A stretch of DNA of 64,000 nucleotides from Roseburia hominis. Its GTDB lineage: Bacteria > Bacillota > Clostridia > Lachnospirales > Lachnospiraceae. Under the pieces are notes generated by a model. That model was not told the DNA's origin and ran no database searches. It saw only the letters and a list, made by a program, of their open reading frames with translations. Positions within the stretch are counted from its first letter, which is position 1. Each line of letters begins with the position of its first letter. A program made the translations under genes and the position numbers. Below, piece by piece: positions 9,392 to 18,669 of this stretch. Location of the stretch: the NCBI RefSeq assembly GCF_021531695.1, contig NZ_JADYUI010000001.1, positions 186,001-250,000 on the forward strand. Direction: 5' to 3'.

Positions 9392-11134
9392 TTATCGGAA
9401 AGACCCCAGAAGATGACCATCTGTCTCGTCCATATGATAGTAGGTTCCATCCCAATCCTGAATCAATCCTCTTGCAACCATTCCATTCCAATGGTAAAAT
9501 ACCGTTCTTCCCCATGGGTCAGGCGAAAATCCCCCGGTGTTCAATGTACCATCCGCGTTTGCAAAACCATGGTCTACTCCGTTTGCATAGGTAAACCAGC
9601 CACTATCCTCCATTTTACCGCAGGCATTCAAATAATATGCTTTATCTCCTACAAAAGTAACCTGGTCAAAATAAGCACGTCCATCGGTTGCAAAATAGCA
9701 GACATACTTCACATCCTCGCAATATTGAAATGCATCAAACAGCATATGCCCTTTCTCATTAAAATAAATGAGTCCTGTTCCTTCCGGATCATAAGTCAGA
9801 CGGTTCTTCATTGCCGTTCCGTCATACTGCATATAATACGTATACACACCATCACAATAATAATCATTGTAAATCATGGTTCCATCATCATGAAAGAACC
9901 GGATATTTCCTTTTTCATCTTCGTAAGACCTTTTTGTATACATATTTCCGGATGCATCAAAAAAATATGCTTTTCCATCTACTCTTGCATAATCGTTAAA
10001 AATCTGATAACCATCTCGATCGAAATACCATGTATTTCCGGATTTTTCATCTTTTACCAGTCTGTTTTTTACCCTGCGGCCATCTTCACCATAATAAACC
10101 TTATGCTTTCCGTCTGCATCATACATAAGTCGATTGGTCACCGCCGAACCGTCTGCCTGAAAGAAATAGGTCTCTTCCCCCACACTTACCGTCTTATTTG
10201 TCACCAGCTTACTATTTTCATCATAATAATAATACTTACCATCTTCTTTCCAGAGTCCATGCCGCGGTGCCAGACTTTTTTGCACATGAGCTTTAATCTT
10301 TTCCATTCCAAGCTCATTTGGATGAATCAGATCTTTTTCCATTAAATCTTTTTCTGCTTCGATTCCTGCATCACGCAAATCCACATAAGAAATCCCCTCT
10401 TTTTTACAAATATCCTTGATAATCTTAGGAACTTTTTTCTGTGCATCTTCCACCGTATCAAAATCCAGAGCCCAAATAGTATCAAATGGAATCAGACACA
10501 CAATCTCTGCCTTCGGATACTTTTTTTCTATTCTCTTAATCATCGTATAATAAGCATCTTCAAAAGTATCTACCTTACCATACACCGGAGATACACTGTT
10601 ACTTTCAATCTGTACTTTTCCCTGCGAAAGAATATCATTGGTGCCTCCGTAGACAAAAATTTTATCCGGTGTCCCATTCTCCCCAAGCTTATCAATTCTC
10701 GCTTCAGAAGCCATGTATAAATCTTTTCCGGTATGATACATACTATCCTCTGTGCCATCCCATGATACGCAGGAACCGCCGAGAGACTCATTCTTTCCTA
10801 AAGACCATCCTTCTTCCTGTAAAAGGCTAAGCCACCATGTTTTCTCTGCCGGCATAATGCTTTCATCATAATAATTTCCCGCTTCATTATAATCTGTATA
10901 TCCTATATACGTAGAAATACTGTCTCCTAAAATAGATACAACTGTTTCACCGGCCTTGTATTCTTTGGTTGCTCCCACGATTTCAAGCTCTTCCGGTATC
11001 TCTAAATTATTGCAGAGCCCCAATGCAAAATCCTCATTGATTGGAAGATTTTCCGTTGCGGCAAACATGGTATCCGTTTGTAATAATAATGCAGCACTTA
11101 AAAATATTCCTGCCGCTTTACTTAATTTTTTCAT
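9392..11134 (-). CDS. Secreted SGNH/GDSL hydrolase with C-terminal cell-wall-binding repeats
   Basis: 580 residues. The start is the ATG at 11134 (ribosome site AGGAGGACATC), which gives a signal peptide: MKKLSKAAG, a hydrophobic run and a likely cut after MFAA. An upstream start at 11212 would bury this signal. Residues ~50-300 are an SGNH esterase: VVSILGDSIS with the catalytic serine, GGTND, and the DLIHPNE block with the catalytic Asp-x-x-His. From ~310 to the end are tandem aromatic/glycine repeats (YYYDENSK, TYFFQADGSA, TWYFDRDGYQ, YYMQYDGTA) of the choline/glucan-binding type. It is probably a wall-attached acetyl esterase acting on the locus glycan. A membrane acyltransferase lies three genes upstream. 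Confidence 0.88.
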   Translation of the reverse strand: MKKLSKAAGIFLSAALLLQTDTMFAATENLPINEDFALGLCNNLEIPEELEIVGATKEYKAGETVVSILGDSISTYIGYTDYNEAGNYYDESIMPAEKTWWLSLLQEEGWSLGKNESLGGSCVSWDGTEDSMYHTGKDLYMASEARIDKLGENGTPDKIFVYGGTNDILSQGKVQIESNSVSPVYGKVDTFEDAYYTMIKRIEKKYPKAEIVCLIPFDTIWALDFDTVEDAQKKVPKIIKDICKKEGISYVDLRDAGIEAEKDLMEKDLIHPNELGMEKIKAHVQKSLAPRHGLWKEDGKYYYYDENSKLVTNKTVSVGEETYFFQADGSAVTNRLMYDADGKHKVYYGEDGRRVKNRLVKDEKSGNTWYFDRDGYQIFNDYARVDGKAYFFDASGNMYTKRSYEDEKGNIRFFHDDGTMIYNDYYCDGVYTYYMQYDGTAMKNRLTYDPEGTGLIYFNEKGHMLFDAFQYCEDVKYVCYFATDGRAYFDQVTFVGDKAYYLNACGKMEDSGWFTYANGVDHGFANADGTLNTGGFSPDPWGRTVFYHWNGMVARGLIQDWDGTYYHMDETDGHLLGSFR

Positions 11135-11156
11135 GATGTCCTCCTTTTGTACCCTG

Positions 11157-11879
11157 TCACTTATCCAGGTACACATATACCTGATAATGCTCCGTTTCCA
11201 GCAAATGCTCAAAACCTTTTTTCTTTAAATATTCTGCATCGTCATCTTCTTTTTTCATAATAATTACATTACAATCGTGTGCATCTGCGGTTTTTACCAT
11301 CTCTTTTACGTTCGTGGTATCATAAACGTAATTTCCGTATAATACATTGGTGGAAATTCCGACTTCCTTTATGGTAGATGCTACCTCTTTGGGTGCGACG
11401 CACTTAGATGGAAATGGTTCTAACACACCTGCAATTTCTTCTACTTCTTCCGGCACTTTTTTTAAATCTATCCTTGTCTGTACGACAGAAAAATCATAAT
11501 CAAAACGATATCCCGTCTGTACCAGAAGTACTACGAACAAGAAAAACCATACCCTTTTCTGTTTCTTTTGCTTTATTTCATGATAATAAAACTCCGTGAA
11601 TGCATAACAGACAAACGCAACAATTGGAATAATAAATAACACTTTGCCATACATAAATGCTTCTTTTACAAAAAAAGTAGTAATATTATTCGCTGCAAAT
11701 GGCAAAAGCCAGACGATAAAAACTCCAAGACCAAGATATACAAAATTCACATTTGTTTTCTCTTTTCGTAATAGGAAATAAAATAATGCTGCCATAAAAA
11801 AGATGACCGGAAACATCCACATACTAATATGCATAAAGTTATCCTGAATCACGGAAAACATATCTAATATTTCTGACAT
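11157..11879 (-). CDS. Membrane protein, C-terminal part of a split DUF6077-like protein
   Basis: 240 residues: four hydrophobic helices in the first ~130 residues, then a soluble ~100-residue domain (region ending TEHYQVYVYLDK) placed outside the membrane if topology follows the helices. It overlaps the previous gene by 16 bases but has its own AAGGAGG site 11 bases before the ATG. Together the two products (336 + 240) have the length of single DUF6077-type glycosyltransferase-like membrane proteins, so I read this as the C-terminal half. Function is unknown; a membrane sugar transfer role is inferred from context. Confidence 0.6.
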   Translation of the reverse strand: MSEILDMFSVIQDNFMHISMWMFPVIFFMAALFYFLLRKEKTNVNFVYLGLGVFIVWLLPFAANNITTFFVKEAFMYGKVLFIIPIVAFVCYAFTEFYYHEIKQKKQKRVWFFLFVVLLVQTGYRFDYDFSVVQTRIDLKKVPEEVEEIAGVLEPFPSKCVAPKEVASTIKEVGISTNVLYGNYVYDTTNVKEMVKTADAHDCNVIIMKKEDDDAEYLKKKGFEHLLETEHYQVYVYLDK

Positions 11880-12874
11880 TTCTTATACAACCTCCTTATC
11901 AGAACAGTCAAAAGGCTTATGGTTAATAAGAAAATGACAAAAAATCCTCCACTCTCATGCAAAAGACTCGCTGACAAAAATAGCAACACAAACTTTAAAA
12001 TATAACGTTTTATCGATTTCTTCTGCTTTCCCACATCTTCTGTCATTAAAAAATTCATAAAATTGACACATTCATAAAAAACAAAAGGCATCACAACATT
12101 AAGAAGCAGCGCCTGCGGCATCCAGATATTCTGAAAAACACCAAACGCTCCCATCCTCTTTGCATAAATAGAACCGGAATAACAGAATATTACAAATAAA
12201 AAGAATAACTCCATTTCCTTTTCATTTTTTTGGAACAACCGCTCTGCCAATTTATGATAAACAAAATAGAACAGTGCCAGAAAAGGAACCGGCAAAACAG
12301 CATGTACAAACTTCACCGGTGTCATTCCCGTATACTTACATATTGATGCATAAAACATCTCAATTGGTGCTTTTGCCTGTTCACTGATGGGTTCCTCATA
12401 CACGATATCCGTATAAGGATCATGTAGATAAACCGTATCTGTTGCCATAGTGACCATTAATGTTTCCGGTGTAGCATCTTCTTCAGACGGAACAACAAAA
12501 ATAATCGAAAAGACTGAAATCGCTATAAAAAGAATCGTTACTATTATTGTTTCCTTACCACACTTTTTTACATATGCAAAATTTTCTTTTATGACGCCTG
12601 GTATATCATGAAATCCGAAAAAAAATGCTATAAGAAATAAAATACTTCCTGTCACAAACCATCCTTTCGCCAACGCGCCGAAGGACACTCCGATTCGTAA
12701 CATGATTCTTGCATAGAGGTAAAACACAGAAAAATACAAAAGATAACCATATATATAGATATAGGATAAACTCTTTTGTTTCCTTTTCTGCAATTTGCTC
12801 CACGCAATGCCACACATGACCGGAATCAGGATAAGAAAATAGAAACTCCAGATTAATTGAATTACATGACTCAT
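11864..12874 (-). CDS. Multi-pass membrane protein, N-terminal part of a split DUF6077-like protein
   Basis: 336 residues with about nine membrane helices. Between helices 4 and 5 is an extracytoplasmic loop with PSEEDATPE, a DPYTDIVYEE block and EQAKAPIEMFYASICK, resembling the D-rich substrate loop of DUF6077 proteins found in polysaccharide loci. The reading frame ends KCQKY inside the start region of the next gene. It lies between the acyltransferase and its partner half. It could be a polymerase or polyprenyl-sugar transferase; nothing in the sequence decides this. Confidence 0.6.
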   Translation of the reverse strand: MSHVIQLIWSFYFLILIPVMCGIAWSKLQKRKQKSLSYIYIYGYLLYFSVFYLYARIMLRIGVSFGALAKGWFVTGSILFLIAFFFGFHDIPGVIKENFAYVKKCGKETIIVTILFIAISVFSIIFVVPSEEDATPETLMVTMATDTVYLHDPYTDIVYEEPISEQAKAPIEMFYASICKYTGMTPVKFVHAVLPVPFLALFYFVYHKLAERLFQKNEKEMELFFLFVIFCYSGSIYAKRMGAFGVFQNIWMPQALLLNVVMPFVFYECVNFMNFLMTEDVGKQKKSIKRYILKFVLLFLSASLLHESGGFFVIFLLTISLLTVLIRRLYKKCQKY

Positions 12875-12896
12875 AAAATACTTCCTTTAATCAATA

Positions 12897-13940
12897 CTAC
12901 TCTTCTTTTGCCAGCATTCCCTTAATACTTCCACACACATTTCGATTTAGTTCATATAACAGTTTGGATGCGATTGCCGTAACAATACAGCATACAAAAA
13001 ACAGCAACCACACTTCCGATACCCGAAGCTCCCGTTCAAAACAGTAAAAACGTTTCATTACCTGTGCAATCACAAAGTGATGTGTCAGGAAAATCGCAAA
13101 ACAATACTTTCCTACTGTCTGCGTAATGCCTCTTACCAATTTGCAATCTACATAATCAGCAATAAACGTTAAAACAATAAAAGATGCCACCCCGACAACC
13201 GGTGCAATCCATATCGTCGGTGTTCCATAAAAATCAAAAATCGCACAGATTGCCAGAAATCCTGCTGCAATAGCTGCCACAACCGGTTTTATTTTGTTGA
13301 AATAGCAGACAAAATACATTCCGACCAGAAGTTCCGGCACACGAAGAATAAATAAGGTATCTGTTGGCATCGCAGAATGAAACAGAAATGCTCCCAGCAC
13401 ATAAACTGTAAGAGAAATTGCTGCTGTAAGTTTCGGATAATTAAGGACTCCTTTTCGCAAAATCGGGAAGATTAAATACAAAAGAATAATGCATCCCATG
13501 AACCACTCACCCACAAGATAAAAGTTTGGGAAAAAGCAGCTTAAATATCCATCCATACCAAGTACCGTCAACAAAATTGTCCATTTTTCACAGGCAAAAG
13601 TCAATCCCTTATTTATGTAAAAATTGTATAAAAATGCCAAAATAAATGCTATCCAGTACATTGGATAAATTCCCCAAAAACGCTTTTTTAAATAGGTACC
13701 AAGCTGAAACTTATCCTTGTATACATACATCAGGGAAGCTCCCGATACGATAAAAAATAACGATACTCCATAACTTCCCAGATATACACTGAAAAAGGAA
13801 TCCGGCAAAATCTTATAATCATTGGCTCTCGCTATTCCGTCATACTCAAACTGTCTGGTAAAATGTACCACAAATACACAGACAACTGCAAATGTACGAA
13901 TCAAATCCAGATATAATAATCTTTTTCCCTTTTCTTTCAT
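12897..13940 (-). CDS. Acyltransferase family 3 membrane O-acyltransferase
   Basis: 347 residues with about ten membrane helices. The opening RLLYLDLIRTFAVVCVFVVHF is the OafA/WecH-type family 3 signature, with the conserved Arg and a helix-1 His; GVSLFFIVSGAS follows. It moves an acetyl or similar group onto a sugar on the cell surface or on the lipid-linked precursor. The ATG overlaps the stop of the RgpF-like gene (ATGA), so the two are translationally coupled. With the secreted esterase at 9392-11134 it suggests reversible O-acetylation of this glycan. Confidence 0.9.
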   Translation of the reverse strand: MKEKGKRLLYLDLIRTFAVVCVFVVHFTRQFEYDGIARANDYKILPDSFFSVYLGSYGVSLFFIVSGASLMYVYKDKFQLGTYLKKRFWGIYPMYWIAFILAFLYNFYINKGLTFACEKWTILLTVLGMDGYLSCFFPNFYLVGEWFMGCIILLYLIFPILRKGVLNYPKLTAAISLTVYVLGAFLFHSAMPTDTLFILRVPELLVGMYFVCYFNKIKPVVAAIAAGFLAICAIFDFYGTPTIWIAPVVGVASFIVLTFIADYVDCKLVRGITQTVGKYCFAIFLTHHFVIAQVMKRFYCFERELRVSEVWLLFFVCCIVTAIASKLLYELNRNVCGSIKGMLAKEE

Positions 13941-16174
13941 GAATGATACACTCCCTGTATTTTTTCAATGGCTTCTTCGCTTACTTCGTATTCTATCTCC
14001 ATCTCCACAGTGACCTTTTTCAATAGCACCGGTTCTTCTAAATCAATCATAATCTGCGGGTCGCGTCCAAAAAATACTAAATGATTTTCCACACGCATCC
14101 CATTATATGATAAATGATCCAGATCAAAGACCAGATTTCTGTCATCTTCTGTGATTACGGTAAGCTCAATTGATTTTAATTCAATTCCCTTTGCCTCTGT
14201 CGGGTCAAAACGAAGAGAGCGAAGCGGTCCATAACTTTCCAATTCTTCAAAATTTAACCGATATCTTCCATCATCCCACTCTAATGTCTTCTTTCTGATA
14301 TCATTCTGATTAAATTCTCCATCCACACGTCTTAGATATAAAGATGCCTCAGAATAATTCGTATTTTGGGAAATGCGATCCAACATAGAAAAACGTTTAT
14401 CCAGATACAGTAAAACATCTTCGTGTTTTCCGGCTGCCTGTCCTTTAAAGAAGATTTCTTCGTTGACAGAACGAAGCATCTGGTTTAAATTCGTAATCTC
14501 CATGGCTGCACCAAGTTCAGAAAATACCCATCCCGGATAAAATCCGGCATCCTGCGCCGCAAAGCTGTAAATACGCTCTACTGCATGCAAAATTGTACCA
14601 TCATCTGCGATTGGCTCTTTCGGGAATTCCTCATATTTCCAATCATGGTCAAAAATTTTCTTTAAGGCTTTTGGTCTTGCCCAGAATACAGAGCCAAGCG
14701 GTGCAATCGGCTCTTTCTTTTCATTCATATTCACATGAATGCCTAGTGTATCAGCCAGCTCTTTTGTCACGCCAAAATTCATGCCCCACTCTAACCCAAG
14801 TGTAATATAGTATGGTCCGTGGTTTGGCGGTGGCGGCATCAAAATTCCAAGTCTCTCATGGTCTGCAAAGGTCTGCATGATATTTTCCACCAGTTCTTTG
14901 GATTTCAATACATTTTCAAAACAACGGTAGGAAAATGATGCTCCAATACTTCCCGGCTTTAACTGTCCCACTTTCTTATCATGGGTATGACAAATCAAAT
15001 CATAATCCATCAGGTAATCTTTAAATTCTACCAAAAATGGACCGACATCTCTTCCGCAGTTCGGAACCACTCTTACATCTAATTTATTACATTTCAAATT
15101 TTTGAACGTTTTTAAGATGTTTTCTTTCTTTTCCTCAGAATTCGTTGTGATATAAATGTCTGCATTCTCCGGCATAGACTGTGCATAGTGATAACACTCT
15201 TCCACCAGATCCGGGAAATACATATGCATCACAAGTGCTGTTTTAAGCTGTTTTGTGCTTTCTTTTGCATAACTTTCTTTGTATGGGAGCACATAGTTCG
15301 CCTGCATATTTTTCTTAATATCTGCCTGATTTTCCAAACGCAGGATATTGTCCCAGAACAGATTCATATCATAATTCGTATGATTGGTAAGATAATCTAA
15401 GAGCTCATACCCTTCCTGACCACAGCTCTCATGCAATACCGTAGAATAGTCCTGCATAAAGGAACGACGCTTAAAGAATGGACATTTCTTATCCTCAATC
15501 ATTTGTTTTGCCATTCCGATAATCGGCTGATAAGTTAATTCCCTGTAATCCTCAGAGTCAACATAAACATCCCATTTAAACCCAAAATCGGAAAAACGTT
15601 TTGTAAAGCTTGCTTCATGACGTCCCACAGAATCCTGATAGCTCGTAATCATCGGCATTGTTTCCCAATAATGCTGTAATTCCCTTGACTCTACCAGAGT
15701 TTTACGAAATACAAGAAAGTGTGTCTGGATATGATCCGGTAAATAACCATATGGTACCGTTCCAAACGGATCCATATCTACCTGATGAAACTTGGTTACT
15801 CCCCAGAAATCCAAATCACGCTCTGCCATAGTATCAAACATCTCTTTTAACGGATAAATCGGTCCCATAATCGTATAATTCATAAGAATTACTTCATCAT
15901 AGGTTTTAAGCTTCTCCCAGCCTAAAGTCTCCATTGCCTCTTTATACGCCCAGACATCGAATCCTTTATTTTCTCTCTCCAGGATCTGATCTGTATAGAA
16001 TTTTAAGCGCTCTTTACTTTTTGCTTCCAGATTTCCGTTTACTACAACAAAAATATCCTCGACATTCTTATCTAAATCGTCCAGCATATAGAAAATATAA
16101 TCATCTACAATGCCATCTCTATCATAGATAAAATAAATCAATAATCTCTTTGCCGTCAATTTGTCTAATACCAT
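13937..16174 (-). CDS. Rhamnan synthesis protein F-like glycosyltransferase with extra C-terminal beta domain
   Basis: 745 residues. Two RgpF-type units are visible: residues ~1-270 (LLIYFIYDRDGIVDDYIFYM, FVVVNG, ENKGFDVWAYKEAM, DEVILMNYTIMGPIYPL) and ~310-560 (ALVMHMYFPDLVEECYHYA, VRVVPNCGRDVGPFLVEF, DLICHTHDKK). RgpF family enzymes build rhamnose-glucose wall polysaccharides. Residues ~635-745 form a predicted beta-sandwich (FDPTEAKGIELKSIELTV). The start ATG overlaps the stop of the preceding kinase-like gene (TAATG). The dTDP-rhamnose genes in the same run agree with a rhamnosyl donor. Confidence 0.88.
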   Translation of the reverse strand: MVLDKLTAKRLLIYFIYDRDGIVDDYIFYMLDDLDKNVEDIFVVVNGNLEAKSKERLKFYTDQILERENKGFDVWAYKEAMETLGWEKLKTYDEVILMNYTIMGPIYPLKEMFDTMAERDLDFWGVTKFHQVDMDPFGTVPYGYLPDHIQTHFLVFRKTLVESRELQHYWETMPMITSYQDSVGRHEASFTKRFSDFGFKWDVYVDSEDYRELTYQPIIGMAKQMIEDKKCPFFKRRSFMQDYSTVLHESCGQEGYELLDYLTNHTNYDMNLFWDNILRLENQADIKKNMQANYVLPYKESYAKESTKQLKTALVMHMYFPDLVEECYHYAQSMPENADIYITTNSEEKKENILKTFKNLKCNKLDVRVVPNCGRDVGPFLVEFKDYLMDYDLICHTHDKKVGQLKPGSIGASFSYRCFENVLKSKELVENIMQTFADHERLGILMPPPPNHGPYYITLGLEWGMNFGVTKELADTLGIHVNMNEKKEPIAPLGSVFWARPKALKKIFDHDWKYEEFPKEPIADDGTILHAVERIYSFAAQDAGFYPGWVFSELGAAMEITNLNQMLRSVNEEIFFKGQAAGKHEDVLLYLDKRFSMLDRISQNTNYSEASLYLRRVDGEFNQNDIRKKTLEWDDGRYRLNFEELESYGPLRSLRFDPTEAKGIELKSIELTVITEDDRNLVFDLDHLSYNGMRVENHLVFFGRDPQIMIDLEEPVLLKKVTVEMEIEYEVSEEAIEKIQGVYHS

Positions 16175-17703
16175 TATGATCTCCTTAACAATTTATGAAC
16201 TATCTTCTTTACCCCACGAATCGGCTTCGTAATCTTCCAACTGATAGAATTTACCAATGTATTACTGATATGCTGCTGCACGTCCAGTCTTGCACTGATT
16301 TCATTGATTTCACCAAGTAACTGCTCCTGTCTGGTACGAAGCTGCCCATTTTCTTCCCGTAAAATCTGCAACTGGTTTTCAAGTCCTGTGATTTTATCTC
16401 TCTGATCTTTTTCTACAAAATATTGTTTATCATATTTCGTTTTTAATTCATCATATAAGGCAATTTGCTTTGCGTTTTCCTGCACCTGTTCATTTGCCGC
16501 CTGTTCTGCCTTTTTGACCTCATCCACCAGTTTTGCATTTTCATAAAGGATTTCTTTATGCGGATAAGATACCGTCAATTCAAAATGTACTGCCGTTACT
16601 CCTTCTTTAAATGGTGTAAAGAGAAAATATGGCGCATCACTGGTATAATAAATTGTTTTATTGTCCGTCGTAAATCCATTCCGTAAAAACGAAACTTCCT
16701 CTGTTTCAAACCCTATCGTGTGTATCGTATGTACCGTAACGGCACAATCACGCATTGCCGGATATACAACAAGGTTCTCCATATCCTGGTCCACTGGCAC
16801 ATCAAAGGAAATACGTCCATTTTGCGGTACCGGGTTAAGAAAATAATCTGCTTTTCTAGCTTCCTCTTTATAATTTTTTATGACATGAACCTGTCTTTTT
16901 CCGGCTTCTACCTGATTATTTGCGATATCGCCTGCCGGGAAATGCAATTTCTTCCCGATACTCTGGTACATCTGCCAGAGTGGCGTATTCCCTTCTGCCA
17001 GGAAATTCTGAAAATGAGCTTCCATTGCCTCATAAGTCTTGCAGATTTCTTTGTTCATTCCAAACAGCCGAAACAAATTGCAGATTTCTTTTAACTGCAT
17101 ATGACGTTCGCCTGCTTCGTAATAATGAAATGCACGATAGATGATGAAATCGACCGGAATCGGGATGTTATAACTCCACTCGTAGTCTAATACTTCCCAC
17201 TCTTCTTTTCCTGTTTCTTCATCCCTATGAATGATAAGATTTGGGAAAATCATATCCACGTCACTGATTTTAAGACACTTCGCTCCCTCAAAACCCGGAG
17301 TATCTCCAAACATCTTCCGAAATACATCCGTCATGACAAAATCTTCGGTCGCTGCAGATTTTATAATATCGACATACTTTCTTACTGCATCAATGAATTT
17401 TTCTGCATCTCCTGCTTCTAAAAATTCATCGAGATAAACTTCATAAGTTTTCCCCTCGATATACTCAAATTCCAGCGCATCTCCGACTTTCTCACAACGA
17501 TTCATAAAAATATTCGTATCACGAAAAACTTCCGTAAGTCCGAGATAATTGTCATACATCGCATTGATATGCGCCTTACATTTTTCCGTAAGCGGTGACT
17601 TTCTCGCATATCTCTTTCCGTTTTCGTCTACGACGATATCCGTTCTTATTTTATAATCCTCACTCCTGTCATTGGAGTATTTTGAATATATGATTTTTTT
17701 CAT
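16174..17703 (-). CDS. Kinase-like protein with beta domain and C-terminal coiled coil (WbdD kinase/ruler-like)
   Basis: 509 residues. Residues ~1-215 look like an aminoglycoside/lipopolysaccharide-kinase fold: KRYARKSPL near the start as the likely ATP-lysine strand, LEFEYIEGKTYEVYL as a hinge, the metal-binding-like ISDVDMIFPNLI and EVLDYEWSYNIPIP. The usual HxD catalytic loop is not obvious, so activity is uncertain. Residues ~285-375 are beta rich (GRISFDVPVD onward). Residues ~385-475 form a heptad coiled coil. The tail SWKITKPIRGVKKIVHKLL is basic and amphipathic, suited to the membrane surface. It begins directly after the methyltransferase stop. The pair recalls the E. coli O9a WbdD methyltransferase-kinase-coiled coil, here split in two. 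Confidence 0.7.
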   Translation of the reverse strand: MKKIIYSKYSNDRSEDYKIRTDIVVDENGKRYARKSPLTEKCKAHINAMYDNYLGLTEVFRDTNIFMNRCEKVGDALEFEYIEGKTYEVYLDEFLEAGDAEKFIDAVRKYVDIIKSAATEDFVMTDVFRKMFGDTPGFEGAKCLKISDVDMIFPNLIIHRDEETGKEEWEVLDYEWSYNIPIPVDFIIYRAFHYYEAGERHMQLKEICNLFRLFGMNKEICKTYEAMEAHFQNFLAEGNTPLWQMYQSIGKKLHFPAGDIANNQVEAGKRQVHVIKNYKEEARKADYFLNPVPQNGRISFDVPVDQDMENLVVYPAMRDCAVTVHTIHTIGFETEEVSFLRNGFTTDNKTIYYTSDAPYFLFTPFKEGVTAVHFELTVSYPHKEILYENAKLVDEVKKAEQAANEQVQENAKQIALYDELKTKYDKQYFVEKDQRDKITGLENQLQILREENGQLRTRQEQLLGEINEISARLDVQQHISNTLVNSISWKITKPIRGVKKIVHKLLRRS

Positions 17704-18630
17704 TTACTGTTCCTCCAAAATAACAAGATAGGAATTGGAATACTGGTCAAACATTCCGTCCTTTATCAGATTATCAAAGACTCTGGTCTCATCAAATAAT
17801 ACCATTCGTTCATTATCAAAATTGCGGAAATTATTATTTAATTCTCCCGGTTTCGGCAGATATTCATCAGAATAAATACTAAGTGGCAGCTTATAATCCG
17901 GATATGGGTAATAGAATGTCTGTTTTTTTAATCCAACGGTATCCGCAATCTCTTTTAATTCTTTTTTACTGAATGTTCTGACATTATCAACACCAACATA
18001 GCCTTCGATTCCGGAAAAGAAAGTTGCCGTATGATCTTCCTTACAACCTGCCCAGTATTTGAGTCCATATTTATTTTCAATTGCAATAACAATCTTTCCA
18101 TCCGGCTTTAAATGCTTCTTTATGATAGATAAAAACTCATGATATGGCTGCTTGGCCTTGATATAACTTGAACCGTACTCAAAAACACCAATCAAAGTGA
18201 TATAATCATACTTTTCAGTCAGACATTTCTCCACGTCCTGAAAATTTCCGACCTTAATATTAATGTTATCACAGTCTTTATTTCTGGTCGCATTCACAAG
18301 ACTCCGGCTCTTTGACAGGTCAATACAATCTACTTTTCCTGCCTTTTCTGCCAATGTCCCGGTAATTGCGCCACAACCGGCTCCGATTTCCAATACACTG
18401 TCTTCTTTTGTGATAGGAAGCCACTCGACAATATTTCCACGTATATCCGATAAATGATACAAAATCGGCCATGAACTTTTTTCCACAATGACCTCGTTAT
18501 ATTTTTCCTTCGGATAGTCTGTTACAATCTGAAGCAACTCTTCTTCCGAGCCATCCAGGTATAAGTCCTTTCCGCCATAATTCGTATAATCCAGTGTCAC
18601 AAGTCCTACTTTTTCTAAAACCTCGCTCAT
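17704..18630 (-). CDS. Class I SAM-dependent methyltransferase (possible glycan-capping enzyme)
   Basis: 308 residues. The S-adenosylmethionine site is plain: VLEIGAGCGAITGTLAEKAG (motif I, ~96-115) with the acidic VDCIDLSKSR, then NIKVGNFQDVEK and YDYITLIGVFEYG, and a C-terminal KPDGKIVIAIENKYGLKYWAG block. The last block is also found in the methyltransferase half of WbdD-like enzymes and in rhamnan-locus methyltransferases. It ends with no gap before the kinase-like gene. A 39-base gap separates it from the exporter ATPase with the binding domain, which fits a role in marking the chain end. Confidence 0.88.
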   Translation of the reverse strand: MSEVLEKVGLVTLDYTNYGGKDLYLDGSEEELLQIVTDYPKEKYNEVIVEKSSWPILYHLSDIRGNIVEWLPITKEDSVLEIGAGCGAITGTLAEKAGKVDCIDLSKSRSLVNATRNKDCDNINIKVGNFQDVEKCLTEKYDYITLIGVFEYGSSYIKAKQPYHEFLSIIKKHLKPDGKIVIAIENKYGLKYWAGCKEDHTATFFSGIEGYVGVDNVRTFSKKELKEIADTVGLKKQTFYYPYPDYKLPLSIYSDEYLPKPGELNNNFRNFDNERMVLFDETRVFDNLIKDGMFDQYSNSYLVILEEQ

Positions 18631-18669
18631 GTCAGTTTCCTTTCTAAAAGCTCATGCCGCTCTTGTCAT

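Noticed and set aside
9302-10345. 347-residue plus-strand frame opposite the SGNH esterase
   Set aside because: Rich in Ile/His/Cys as expected for the complement of Tyr/Asp-rich repeats; the opposite strand has a signal peptide and catalytic motifs.
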